From the NCBI RefSeq assembly GCF_001938565.1, contig NZ_MSYM01000020.1:62001-126000 (forward strand): a stretch of 64,000 bases of DNA, written 5' to 3'. Source of the DNA: Rhodoferax antarcticus ANT.BR (GTDB lineage Bacteria > Pseudomonadota > Gammaproteobacteria > Burkholderiales > Burkholderiaceae_C). Of the stretch, positions 15,044-23,261 are shown one piece after another. The notes below the pieces were generated by a model. It was not told where the DNA came from. It was given only the letters and a program-made list of their open reading frames with translations, and did not search any database. The position numbers were made by a program, and so were the translations under genes. Each line of letters opens with the position of its first letter. Positions within the stretch are counted from its first letter, which is position 1.

Positions 15044-15571
15044 ATGCAAAGCATGAGTACAAACAACATCCCCGATGAAGACGACGAACAGGCAACAGAA
15101 GACTCTGGGGACTTCTTTACACTCCAACAAGACCTCATCACGCTCATTGAAGACTTCCGGGCGACTCATCTTGTTGACAACCGAAAAATGTCGTTAAAAA
15201 AGTTCGCTGAGTATTCAGGTATATCAGTTCCAATTCTCACAGCCATCACCAACGGGAACCGCTGGGCAGCAAAGACCAGTCGTGAAACGGTTGAAAAACT
15301 TGCATCTGCATTGGAAATACCAGTTTTACAGGTGTACATATTGTCTGGGTTTATTAAAAACGATGATGTTGTTTACACTACAAATATTCAAAATACACTT
15401 GAACTTATTTATAGACAAATGAGTAAAGACAAAAACATGACATATAAACTTCCAAAAAAATCAGTTTGGAATACATGGCCAGAAAGTGCAAAAATTGCCT
15501 TTGCTATGATGTATGAAGACTTAACGAACAACATACTTCTTCGCTATATAACTTTGCCAGAACCGCAATAA
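15044..15571 (+). CDS. XRE-family HTH regulator
   Basis: 175 residues (or 172 from the second ATG). An acidic N-terminal 25 residues precede an HTH at about 45-100: MSLKKFAEYSGISVPILTAI, then TSRETVEKLASALEIP, the standard Cro/C1 arrangement. The C-terminal 70 residues are unknown. It is a lone plus-strand gene divergent from the 13915-14886 operon. AAAATAAGAGA, also found upstream of the DUF1643 gene, lies just in front and could be its operator. It ends 5 bases from the convergent 15577-16119 gene. Confidence 0.75.
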   Translation: MQSMSTNNIPDEDDEQATEDSGDFFTLQQDLITLIEDFRATHLVDNRKMSLKKFAEYSGISVPILTAITNGNRWAAKTSRETVEKLASALEIPVLQVYILSGFIKNDDVVYTTNIQNTLELIYRQMSKDKNMTYKLPKKSVWNTWPESAKIAFAMMYEDLTNNILLRYITLPEPQ

Positions 15572-15576
15572 CAAAA

Positions 15577-16119
15577 TCACTTTCTGGGCCTGCCAATTCT
15601 TTTGTGAACTCGCGGAACATCCTCTGGCCAACCTAAAAGACCCAATTTGTTAGTTAAATTGGTTTTTGCGTTACTCAAATCGACGCGCTTAATAATATCT
15701 TCGGAGAAGTCAGCCATTGTGATTTCGTAGGAGAGTATTTCAAGCATGGCAGAGTTATCGCCATCGTCCAACGCAGGAGCATCCAAACTGATGTTTTTGC
15801 CGTTGACGGTGTTGTAATCTTTTTTCCGGTAACTGGCAACCACCAATTCAGATACTCTGAAGGCAACCGAATAGAATGAAGAAACACTATCAAGAATCTT
15901 GAGCATCTTCATCTGCATAATGACATATACCTCTGAGGAAATGTCACTAAAACATTGAATATCAACGCCGCCCTTCATAATATGGTGTCTAATTATTCCG
16001 TTCAAACGCCTGCAAAACACCATCTCACGGTAAACAACAGGACTGGTCATCCATTGATCTCGGGGGATGTTGTTTAACGCAGAACTCAAGCTGAGTGTTG
16101 TTAAGTCAATAGCTTTCAC
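15577..16119 (-). CDS. Unknown protein coupled to topB (weakly sigma-like)
   Basis: 180 residues. The ATG overlaps the topB stop (ATGA). The pattern of a helical core (SEVYVIMQMKMLKILDSV), an aromatic and basic helix (FRVSELVVASYRKKDYN) and then SLDAPALDDGDNS is faintly like sigma-70 region 2 followed by the acidic linker of small sigma factors. No region-4 HTH is obvious; the C-terminus is basic (HKRIGRPRK). I treat the sigma idea as a hypothesis only. Confidence 0.5.
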   Translation of the reverse strand: MKAIDLTTLSLSSALNNIPRDQWMTSPVVYREMVFCRRLNGIIRHHIMKGGVDIQCFSDISSEVYVIMQMKMLKILDSVSSFYSVAFRVSELVVASYRKKDYNTVNGKNISLDAPALDDGDNSAMLEILSYEITMADFSEDIIKRVDLSNAKTNLTNKLGLLGWPEDVPRVHKRIGRPRK

Positions 16120-18146
16120 GCAGCCACCTTCTTTCGCTTGACTGCGGGGCTCTTGCGAGGCTTACGAGCACTCTTTGACGTGGCCTGAACTGGCTGTGGA
16201 AGATCACTTGGGCCGGGCATGCTGTTGTAGGCCTGCCCGCTAACAGCGCTCTCTAGAACATGGCTCACAAGTTTTGTCAATACCTCCCGGTAACGGGAAT
16301 ACTCAAGCGATCCGTTTTTAATCGACTCCAACTTGCCCTCAAACCAAGCGGTTAGATCGGGTTTCGTCAATACATTTGGCAAAGACAGGATGTAACCAAA
16401 TGCCTTTGGCGTTGGTCGATAGCTGATAATTTTGTTGGATTTATCTTCGACTATTAAAGCGGTAGATACCGCTTTACTAATAATCCCTGAGCGGGTCGCT
16501 GCAGTGCCAATGCCCTCAACATCCTTTAACTTTGCTCTGACTTTAGGATCAGTCACAAAAAGGTAAGCCTTTTCCATGGCTTCAAGCAGCGTAATTGCAG
16601 TAAATCGCTTGGGTGGCTCAGTTTTTGCACACTTCAAATCCATTTTGACAACATCGCCAAAATCATTGACTTGGATATTTGGTAAAACTGCCTGATTTAT
16701 AACCTTGCCTGTGCTGTCGAACTTCTTTTGCGCGCCCCCAAAAAGAACTCGCCAACCCAATGAAACAGGGGTTCTACCTGTTGCACGAAACCGATGCGAA
16801 TCAATCTCAACTTCAATTGCAGATTGCATGTATTTGTAAGGTTCAAGAAATTGAGCCAAATACTGTCGGCACACCAAACGGTAAACGTCCAGCTCACACC
16901 GGCTTAAATTGCCCACCGGGCAAGAAGAAACAAGGGGGATGATTGCGAAGTGATCGCCAAGCTTTTTGTCGTCCCAGGCGCTCGAACGCTTGCTGGTATC
17001 GCATTCCTGGGGGATGACAAATTGCCCACCAAAATTGCTTTTTATCGCATTGATGACTGCATCGGCCACTTTTAGTTCAGATTCCGGCGCGTACTGACAT
17101 TCTGTTCTTGGGTAGCTGGTCAGCTTGTGTTTTTCATACAAGGCTTGAGCTGCGGCGAGCACTTCGTCTGGTGAATAGCCCATCCTTGCCGCAGCTTTTT
17201 GCAGTTCAACTAAGGAAAAAAGCAACGGGGGCGACTCTGAGAGCGGTTTTTTTTCAGCCAGGATCACCCTTGCCTGCTTGCCTGTGCATTTACGTTGAAC
17301 CTGTTCGGCTTTTGCGCGGTCCAAAAGGAGCTTGCCCCTGGCATCAAAGCGAGGATCACCCTCATGCACGCCTAGCTGCCATTCACCCACAAACGGTTCC
17401 TGCTTCCCGAAATCGACGGTGGCGATCAGCGAGTAGTGCTCAATGGGAACGAATGACGTGATGTCGTTTTCCCTTTGTACAACCATGCCCACCAAAGGAG
17501 TCACAACCCGGCCAATGTTAAGCAGTCCCTTGTGGCCACGTTTCCACCAGACCGTTGAATAGCCGCGAGTCGCATTGATGCCGATGGCCCAATCAGATTC
17601 TCGTCGTGCCACCGCAGCCAAGCCCAGCGTGGCGTAGTTTTGGTTGTCCTTCATCGATTTGAAGGCTTCGATGATTCCATCATTGGTTTGCGCGTGCAGC
17701 CAAAGACGCTTCACTGGCCCGGTGAAATTGAATTCACGCAAGATGTCATCAATAATGGCTTGCCCTTCGCGGTCTGGATCGCCTGCATGACAGACTTCAT
17801 GAGCGTCAGCAATTAAGCTTTTGATGGCAACAAGACGGCGCTTGATGGATTGTGTCAAGCTGCTGTTGACCACTTTTCCGTTGAGCTTTTCATAGGCCGG
17901 CTCAAGTAAGAATTGCGCGGGGAGAACCGGCAGTGTGTTGAGCTTCCAGGGAAAAGCAAACTGATCGCCGTAGTGTTCCGCATCAACGAGTCGAAACAAG
18001 TGCCCTTGCGCCCCAACGATCGCGTAGTCACCCACCCACTGACACATCCGAGCGGAATCTGCCCTGATAGGTTGGCCCAGCATCCCAGACAGGGCTTGTG
18101 CGATGTCGCGTCCCATGGCTGGTTTTTCAGCAATAATTAGTTTCAT
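16116..18146 (-). CDS. topB: DNA topoisomerase III (type IA)
   Basis: 676 residues, normal length for TopB/TraE. TOPRIM domain at 1-150: MKLIIAEKPAMGR with the catalytic Glu, and HAGDPDREGQ with the DxD metal site. The active-site tyrosine is in KLTSYPRTECQYAP (about residue 330). RRESDWAIGINATR is the conserved domain-4 block. A basic tail (KSARKPRKSPAVKRKK) replaces zinc fingers. It decatenates DNA; plasmid copies help resolve replication or transfer intermediates. ATG at 18146 matches the family N-terminus. A shared promoter box lies upstream and the next gene overlaps by 4 bases. Confidence 0.95.
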   Translation of the reverse strand: MKLIIAEKPAMGRDIAQALSGMLGQPIRADSARMCQWVGDYAIVGAQGHLFRLVDAEHYGDQFAFPWKLNTLPVLPAQFLLEPAYEKLNGKVVNSSLTQSIKRRLVAIKSLIADAHEVCHAGDPDREGQAIIDDILREFNFTGPVKRLWLHAQTNDGIIEAFKSMKDNQNYATLGLAAVARRESDWAIGINATRGYSTVWWKRGHKGLLNIGRVVTPLVGMVVQRENDITSFVPIEHYSLIATVDFGKQEPFVGEWQLGVHEGDPRFDARGKLLLDRAKAEQVQRKCTGKQARVILAEKKPLSESPPLLFSLVELQKAAARMGYSPDEVLAAAQALYEKHKLTSYPRTECQYAPESELKVADAVINAIKSNFGGQFVIPQECDTSKRSSAWDDKKLGDHFAIIPLVSSCPVGNLSRCELDVYRLVCRQYLAQFLEPYKYMQSAIEVEIDSHRFRATGRTPVSLGWRVLFGGAQKKFDSTGKVINQAVLPNIQVNDFGDVVKMDLKCAKTEPPKRFTAITLLEAMEKAYLFVTDPKVRAKLKDVEGIGTAATRSGIISKAVSTALIVEDKSNKIISYRPTPKAFGYILSLPNVLTKPDLTAWFEGKLESIKNGSLEYSRYREVLTKLVSHVLESAVSGQAYNSMPGPSDLPQPVQATSKSARKPRKSPAVKRKKVAA

Positions 18147-18163
18147 GTCGCAAAAGTAGACCC

Positions 18164-18178
18164 GTTGCAAACATTATA
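18164..18178 (-). promoter_or_regulatory. Shared promoter box, site 5 (TATAATGTTTGCAAC)
   Basis: Lies 17 bases before the topB ATG with a perfect TATAAT. Confidence 0.7.
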
Positions 18179-18343
18179 ATGGATATGCACGGAATTTGAG
18201 CAAAGCTTGTCTGAGCGACTTTAATTTTTTCGCACATATCCAGCTTAGTTCGTAGCAATTTCGCTGCAACTAGCGGTTTCGACTGCTTTTTTAACGAAGA
18301 CATGGGCCGCTCGCCTGTGTACCGTACTTAAAGGAAACTTATC

Positions 18344-19084
18344 ATGAGCAAGCAAAATCTTCTGCGTTTGGCAAATTTCAACGTGTTCCAAAACACGAAC
18401 GAAAAAATCGAATTCTCACTTTCCAAGGACAACCGTGTCCAGGCGCAGTACAGCGGTTATGACAAAGATAAGGGCTACGATGTTCGTGGCGTTCGTCAAA
18501 AGTCGGCTGCTGGCAAAGGCTACATCCGCCTCTCTGTCGCCCTCATTGACGGCGAATCGCGTTCGTACTTCAATGGCGCTCTGTTCAAAAACGACAAGAA
18601 AACCGAGCTTAAACAGCCTGATTTCCGTGGTTCTTTGAATTTGGACAACCAACAAGATGGTCCGAAACTGTCATTGGCCGCTTGGATCAAACAAGGTGAA
18701 AAGGCGGGTGACTATCTTTCCATTGCCATCAGTGAATTTCAAGATCAAGGTTCTGCTCCTGCCCGTCAACCGGCCCCTGCTCACGGAAATTCGTTTGACA
18801 TGGATGACGATGCGCCTCCGGCTCGTCAACCTGCTCCGGCTCAACGTTCTGCTCCTGCCCGTCAACCGGCCCCTGCTGCTCGTCAACCGGCTCCTGCTCG
18901 TCAAGCTTCTCCGGCTCAACGTTCTGGTGCTGCACAAGCTCCTGCTCCAAGTCGCGCCGCCTCTGGTTTTGACGACATGGATGATGACATTCCCTTCATT
19001 CACTATCATTCTGATAGCACGCAATCGAATATTGAAGGCACTTTCTGCCGCAATTCTCGGAAAATGGCGCGTTACAACCGCTAA
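18344..19084 (+). CDS. SSB-like protein with internal acidic tip and C-terminal extension
   Basis: 246 residues after a good Shine-Dalgarno (AAAGGA). Residues 1-130 form a compact domain (KNDKKTELKQPDFRGSLNL, LAAWIKQGEKAGDYLSIAIS) like plasmid/phage single-strand-binding or DUF736-like proteins. A 90-residue linker of PAPARQ repeats follows, then FDDMDDDIPF, the acidic tip by which SSB recruits partner proteins. In bacterial SSBs that tip is the very C-terminus; here the frame goes on for 28 residues (IHYHSDSTQ to MARYNR). A similar FDMDDDAPP lies in mid-linker. Strong terminator downstream. The exonuclease gene follows. Confidence 0.75.
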   Translation: MSKQNLLRLANFNVFQNTNEKIEFSLSKDNRVQAQYSGYDKDKGYDVRGVRQKSAAGKGYIRLSVALIDGESRSYFNGALFKNDKKTELKQPDFRGSLNLDNQQDGPKLSLAAWIKQGEKAGDYLSIAISEFQDQGSAPARQPAPAHGNSFDMDDDAPPARQPAPAQRSAPARQPAPAARQPAPARQASPAQRSGAAQAPAPSRAASGFDDMDDDIPFIHYHSDSTQSNIEGTFCRNSRKMARYNR

Positions 19085-19128
19085 ATGTTGACGACGTATT
19101 CACAAAATACGACGATCTAACACCCCTT

Positions 19129-19157
19129 AAAAGCCAACTCTTCGAGTTGGCTTTTTT
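19129..19157 (+). terminator. Terminator after SSB-like gene
   Basis: AAAAGCCAACTC and GAGTTGGCTTTTTT form a 12-bp stem with a TTC loop and T-run. Confidence 0.9.
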
Positions 19158-19291
19158 CATGTCTGCCGTCGATATTGCGGCCTAAAACAACGACTTTCAA
19201 CACAAAACAGCAACCCTCCTTCGCTTTTTTCTCCAGGCCGCATTACTAGGGCAGTTCTCACATTCCGTGAAAACATAACTGGAGATTTCAA

Positions 19292-20323
19292 ATGAAAGAA
19301 ATTCATCTCGAACAGGGTGATCCCGATTGGTTAGCATGGCGTTCAGGTCGTGCGTTCACCGATACGTTTGGTGTCGCACACGTAGCTCTTGATGGCACTC
19401 GCATTACGGCGACCGTAGGTAGTATTTGTGGTGGCAAATCACCGTTTTCGACCATGCACAAAACATGGCAAGAAATGACCGGGCGTCGTCAACGCGAAGT
19501 TGGAACCTTTGCAATGGCTCGCGGCACTGCCCTGGAGCCAAAAGCTCGTCAAGAGTACATGGCTATCGTCGGTGAAGAGTACGAGGCCTTGTGTGTTGAA
19601 TCCACGGCAACACCATGGATAGCAGCATCATTGGACGGCGCTAACATCATTCGCTCACGCGGTGTTGAAATCAAATGTCCGATCTCTGAGCGCATTCACG
19701 ACATGGCTATGCTGGGTCAAGTGCCTGAGTATTACTACGATCAGATCCAGTGGCAAATGCTTGCAACTGACAATCAGATCCAGGAAATAGATTTTTTCTC
19801 GTATGCGCCGCAAATTGGAAAAGCTGCACCAATTACGGTCAAGCTTGACGTTGTTCGACAAGGTGAATTGCTACTTGAGGCCATGCGCTTGCGAGTGGCC
19901 ATCATCACTGACGTTGAACTGTGTGGATCTGAATTTGAACAAGCTGCCAAAAGCTACCTTGTTCTCAATTCTCGGCTCAAGTTACTTCAAACTGATGTTG
20001 ACACCGCCAAAGACCGCTTGAAAAAATTGGCCGATGGCAAATCGACTCAAGGCTCCGGTGTCATGGTCATCGTGTCTTCAAACGACGGTCGAACGAGCTG
20101 GGAAAAAGTGGCAATTGATCTCTCAAAGCAACTTGACATGACTCAAGATGCACTTGATCAAATTGCTCTTATGCACAAAAGTAAGCCTACGACGGTCACA
20201 ACCGTTAAAGAAGCCTCTGATGCCTCCGCCGTTTTAGAAGAGTTGCGTTCACGTCAATTTGCCCAAGGCATTTCGATGGAAATTCAAGCTGAAAAACTTG
20301 AACAGCCGACACCGGTATGGTGA
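19292..20323 (+). CDS. YqaJ/lambda-exonuclease family recombinase
   Basis: 343 residues with a strong Shine-Dalgarno (CTGGAG). The nuclease core shows WLAWRSGR, GSICGGKSPF, GTALEPKARQEY (helix with catalytic Glu), WIAASLDGAN (Asp) and GVEIKCP (the ExK pair) over residues 10-130, then the YYDQIQWQM block, all as in YqaJ exonucleases. Residues 200-343 are extra and helical. Such enzymes resect 5' strands for single-strand annealing. The SSB-like gene lies immediately upstream; no annealing protein (Bet/RecT) is visible in the window. Terminator follows. Confidence 0.9.
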   Translation: MKEIHLEQGDPDWLAWRSGRAFTDTFGVAHVALDGTRITATVGSICGGKSPFSTMHKTWQEMTGRRQREVGTFAMARGTALEPKARQEYMAIVGEEYEALCVESTATPWIAASLDGANIIRSRGVEIKCPISERIHDMAMLGQVPEYYYDQIQWQMLATDNQIQEIDFFSYAPQIGKAAPITVKLDVVRQGELLLEAMRLRVAIITDVELCGSEFEQAAKSYLVLNSRLKLLQTDVDTAKDRLKKLADGKSTQGSGVMVIVSSNDGRTSWEKVAIDLSKQLDMTQDALDQIALMHKSKPTTVTTVKEASDASAVLEELRSRQFAQGISMEIQAEKLEQPTPVW

Positions 20324-20336
20324 TCCAGTAAACCCC

Positions 20337-20368
20337 AAAAGCCATTGCACTTGTTGCGATGGCTTTTT
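20337..20368 (+). terminator. Terminator after exonuclease gene
   Basis: AAAAGCCATTGC and GCGATGGCTTTTT pair across a 7-base loop; ends in five T. Confidence 0.85.
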
Positions 20369-20423
20369 CTCGTATAAATTTTTTACTTTTCCACGCTACC
20401 AACGCAACATTGACTAGCAGTTC

Positions 20424-20918
20424 TCAAAATCGCGGCTCTTGCGGTGGTGGGTTGCGCCAATCCGATTTGGACTGAAATCTCACGGGCTCGACACCGCCAG
20501 GACGAACCACAACAGAGTTGGCCATCTTGTCGTGCCACCCTTGCTTGCGCCTGTCAAATCCCACCCAAAAGAAACCAACACCCAGCGGGATCAGGGATAC
20601 GAAGTAGCCCAAGTAGCGGATGACAGATTGAGAGGTTGTCAGGGGTGCGCCTGTATCGGCATCAACAATTCGCGCTGACAGCGCCATTTTTCCAGGCGTT
20701 GCGCTCTTGTAAACCCAGAACGCAATGACCACTGCGGCAGGTACGAGCATGTTGAGAAAGAAGTCCCCGAAGCCCATGAACATCCGACCAGGCTGAGAAA
20801 ACCGACCATAAACTGCGTAGGTCAGGGGCAACATGATGGCGAGCTGCAGCAGCATGTCAATGAGTGATGCGCCAACGCGCGGCCAGAAGCCAACATACTC
20901 AAGATCGTTTGAATGCAC
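20424..20918 (-). CDS. RDD family membrane protein
   Basis: 164 residues. FWPRVGASLIDMLLQ is the R-D start of the RDD domain. Three membrane segments follow (about 18-38, 55-75 and 105-125) with SATPGKMALSARIVDADTGAP between the last two, the second family signature. The C-terminus is cytosolic and basic. RDD proteins are small membrane proteins, some proposed as Na+/H+ antiporters; function here is unknown. It is a lone accessory gene in the region with insertion scars. Confidence 0.85.
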   Translation of the reverse strand: MHSNDLEYVGFWPRVGASLIDMLLQLAIMLPLTYAVYGRFSQPGRMFMGFGDFFLNMLVPAAVVIAFWVYKSATPGKMALSARIVDADTGAPLTTSQSVIRYLGYFVSLIPLGVGFFWVGFDRRKQGWHDKMANSVVVRPGGVEPVRFQSKSDWRNPPPQEPRF

Positions 20919-21025
20919 TGCGATTTATTTATTTTGACCGACATAGAACGAATTTTTCAAAACTAAGACTATGGTACTTGTCGAATTCGGTTTGCGCCAT
21001 CCCCCATTTGGGGGATATTCCGATC

Positions 21026-21045
21026 TTGACATCCTCCCCGCCCTA
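21026..21045 (+). mobile_element. IS200/IS605-type end scar, copy 2
   Basis: TTGACATCCTCCCCGCCCT is the conserved end string found after tnpB genes of IS200/IS605-type elements; related strings occur at 6138 and 25912. No tnpA or tnpB is left here. The 20919-21160 interval holds nothing else I can name. Confidence 0.5.
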
Positions 21046-21160
21046 ATGTGATTTTTCGAATAAGTTGCGACAACGAAAACAATAAATCAACGACTTAGCT
21101 AAGGCATTTTTTAAATCATTGCGCCGATTTTTCTAACATTTGATGCGACTGCGTTCTACT

Positions 21161-21493
21161 TTATGCAAATTCGATGCGACCAATGACCTTGGCCAAATCC
21201 TCTCTCTGATTTTTTAGCCTTGTCAGGTCCGTGGTGTTGGCGGCGACCTTGGCTTGTGGCCCATGAATCTTCAGTGAGGCAGGATCGGTATCGATCTGGC
21301 TTTGCGCGATGTCGAAAGCCGCCTTGAAAACATCTTCCAGGCCGTCCAGTGTCGCGCCACTCGTGTCGGCAAACAATGGCAAAGGTGACTCCGCCGCCTG
21401 ACGAGTGTAGCCCTTTCGGTAATGCCCACCGCCAGCCTTGCCAGACGTTGAAAATCCGAAATCGCAAGCAAAATCAATGACTTGTGAATTCAT
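21161..21493 (-). CDS. Unknown small protein
   Basis: 110 residues from MNSQVIDFACDFGFS. A Gly-rich N-terminal part (STSGKAGGGHYRKGYTRQ) is followed by a helical, acidic stretch (LDGLEDVFKAAFDIAQSQID) and a basic C-terminal helix. No family recognised. A longer frame to 21658 exists but its extra 55 residues look like read-through of unrelated sequence. Confidence 0.5.
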   Translation of the reverse strand: MNSQVIDFACDFGFSTSGKAGGGHYRKGYTRQAAESPLPLFADTSGATLDGLEDVFKAAFDIAQSQIDTDPASLKIHGPQAKVAANTTDLTRLKNQREDLAKVIGRIEFA

Positions 21494-21652
21494 AGACGAA
21501 TGGGAAATTTTCTTGCGATCTGCGATCTCTCCAATGCGCCTGACCTGTTGTTGGCTCCGGCATCGACCAGCAGAAAGGCCACCCGTGCAATGCAAGGATG
21601 GCCTAAATTTTTCAAATTTTAAAGCTATTTCGTCGCATTCATTTCGAATACG

Positions 21653-21837
21653 TCGCAACGATTTCGAAAGGTCACATCAACTCAGAGAGTGATGCCCTGA
21701 ATCGGGCGATCTTGAAGGAATTTCTGGCTGACCAAGGATGGGCGATTGGACAGGATGGTGAAATCATTACACCCACCGGACGTACTTTGTTTGAACCCGG
21801 CTTCGTGACCGCGATCCGCAAAGTTCTTAAGACTTAG
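21653..21837 (+). pseudogene. 3' fragment of an unknown gene
   Basis: A plus-strand frame ends HINSESDALNRAILKEFL, then GWAIGQDGEIITPTGRTLF and a VTAIRKVLKT stop. It has good coding character but no ATG, GTG or TTG with a Shine-Dalgarno nearby, so it looks like the end of a truncated gene. Its stop overlaps the stop of the convergent minus-strand gene. Confidence 0.4.
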
Positions 21838-22106
21838 GTCAACTTGACAACGATGGCCGCAACATTCCCATCGGTCGCTTGCATACCTAACCTCAGAAGT
21901 TCATCAGGAACTACCACTTTCATCATGTATCTCCGAACATTTGTTGGGCACCTGTCAAGGCTGTAGCCTCGTTTTGCCATCAGGCTGGGCCAGTTGTGGC
22001 GGTATGACGTACCGCATGCCGCGTTAATATCACCCAGAATTGAGGTCATTGGTCTTCCGGTCGCCCGCTCAATTTCTAGCCAACGTTCAAATAAGCCCAT
22101 CGTCAT
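21834..22106 (-). CDS. Unknown small protein
   Basis: 90 residues from MTMGLFERWLEIE; an upstream in-frame extension (INLWETDQVNLRK) without ATG may belong to it. GRPMTSILGDINAACGTSY and HNWPSLMAKRGYSLDRCP suggest a small nucleic-acid-binding or plasmid-control type protein, but I do not recognise it. It is the second gene of a minus-strand pair. Confidence 0.5.
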   Translation of the reverse strand: MTMGLFERWLEIERATGRPMTSILGDINAACGTSYRHNWPSLMAKRGYSLDRCPTNVRRYMMKVVVPDELLRLGMQATDGNVAAIVVKLT

Positions 22107-22140
22107 TTTTCGCAAGTTGACTTGATCCGTTTCCCATAAA

Positions 22141-22446
22141 TTAATCCTTGATGTGTGCAGCGCACCGGCTGCGCTCCCGGTGGTAGGGGTAAAGGCTATC
22201 TGGCTCAGTTGCAACGTGGTCGCAAAGGGCGCATAGGATGGGCTCCAACTTACGCTCCTTAGCCAGCCAGGCAAACATCAGTTGCGCATTGCCTTTACCG
22301 TCTTCCACCCATACCGTTGCATGCGAGTGATGGTCGCGCACCCACTCTGCTGCCAAAGGCAGCCCTGCCGCCAGAGCAATGCGCTCCAAGCGCATCAACT
22401 GCTCTTGCAGGGTTTCAGCGTTGTTGTGGTCGTCCTCTACCGGCAT
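22141..22446 (-). CDS. Unknown small protein
   Basis: 101 residues from MPVEDDHNNAE. A helical N-terminal part (LQEQLMRLERIALAAGLPL) is followed by an aromatic and basic middle (WVRDHHSHATVWVEDG) and a Cys-containing end (ILCALCDHVATEPDS). Upstream in-frame sequence (MGKRQNRKVSL) is less gene-like. No family recognised. Between 22447 and 22727 I find no gene. Confidence 0.45.
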   Translation of the reverse strand: MPVEDDHNNAETLQEQLMRLERIALAAGLPLAAEWVRDHHSHATVWVEDGKGNAQLMFAWLAKERKLEPILCALCDHVATEPDSLYPYHRERSRCAAHIKD

Positions 22447-22727
22447 AGTAATCCTAGAAATGGTGAGTCCAGGGCATCCCAACCTGCCAGCGACTTCCCG
22501 CCGCAAAGAGTGCTCACATAGGGAAACCTTGCGGTTTTGGCGCTTGCCCACCCGAAGGGGTGTCCCCGTGCTCGATGCTCAATGGATCTACTGGGTTCCA
22601 CAACCGTCAAACCGGCCCGCTGGACTCGTAAACTTTTCATAGCGTCATTCCAAGGCGAATCACCGGTTGCCAAACCTCGCGCGGAACATCATCTGCGTCG
22701 CATCCCTGTCCAATGCCGATCGCATGT

Positions 22728-23145
22728 TTATGGCAGCATCAGTGGATGCGCAGGGACTCCCCCTGCATTGATCTGCAAAGCCATCGGCTTCTTGCCAATA
22801 CTTTTTAGCAGTGTCAACACCTCTACTGGACGAGCAAGCCCCTTTGCGTTTGATCCCCATGCGCAAATAACAGTCGAAGTCGTCAGTAAACTGGAACGGA
22901 TGAATTCATCGTTGCGCTCGCCAACCGGGTAGCTCGCTTGCTTGAGGTCTGCTGGTTTAGTTGCTCGAAAAGCGTAGAGGTTGACCACATCAAAGCCGCC
23001 GTAACCAAGTCTTTTGCCGAAGCCAGCGCACTTGCGAATGGTTGCATCATCAACATCCGCGTCCGCTGTACTAGGATTTAGCATGATATATACAACACGC
23101 GGCATTACCATCCCAGTAATGAACGGTGATGCGATCCGTGAACAT
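22728..23145 (-). pseudogene. DUF1643 gene, frameshifted
   Basis: The main frame gives VVYIMLNPSTADADVDDATI and the rest of the DUF1643 domain to HPLMLP, but lacks the N-terminal strand block. That block (MFTDRITVHYWDGN) is present just upstream in another frame starting at 23145, so a one-base change near 23105 has split the gene. The C-terminus is also about 10 residues short of the copy at 741-1223. Confidence 0.65.
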
Positions 23146-23188
23146 ACGCTGATACAAACGACTCGGAATTTGCAAGTATCCCAAGGAT

Positions 23189-23254
23189 GGTTTCACTTTA
23201 TGCGCAAAAAGGTTTCACTTTATGCGTCAAAGATTTCACCTTATGCGTAAACGC
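23189..23254 (+). repeat. Three tandem 22-bp repeats
   Basis: GGTTTCACTTTATGCGCAAAA-like unit repeated three times at exact 22-bp spacing; the third copy is more diverged (ATTTCACCTTATGCGTAAAC). The core is TTTCACYTTATGCG. Direct repeats near one helical-turn multiple could be Rep iterons, a regulator array or tyrosine-recombinase sites. They sit 8 bp beyond the stop of the ribonucleotide reductase gene. Confidence 0.75.
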
Positions 23255-23261
23255 ACACGAA

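Noticed and set aside
18179..18343. Riboswitch or structured leader before the SSB-like gene
   Set aside because: The 165-base leader has some inverted pieces but no recognisable riboswitch core or terminator.
22437..22673. Minus frame with GLTVVEPSRSIEHRARGHPF
   Set aside because: I considered a transposase remnant but could not match it to any family; composition is not convincing.
23189..23254. CRISPR array
   Set aside because: Repeats abut each other with no spacers and there are no cas genes.
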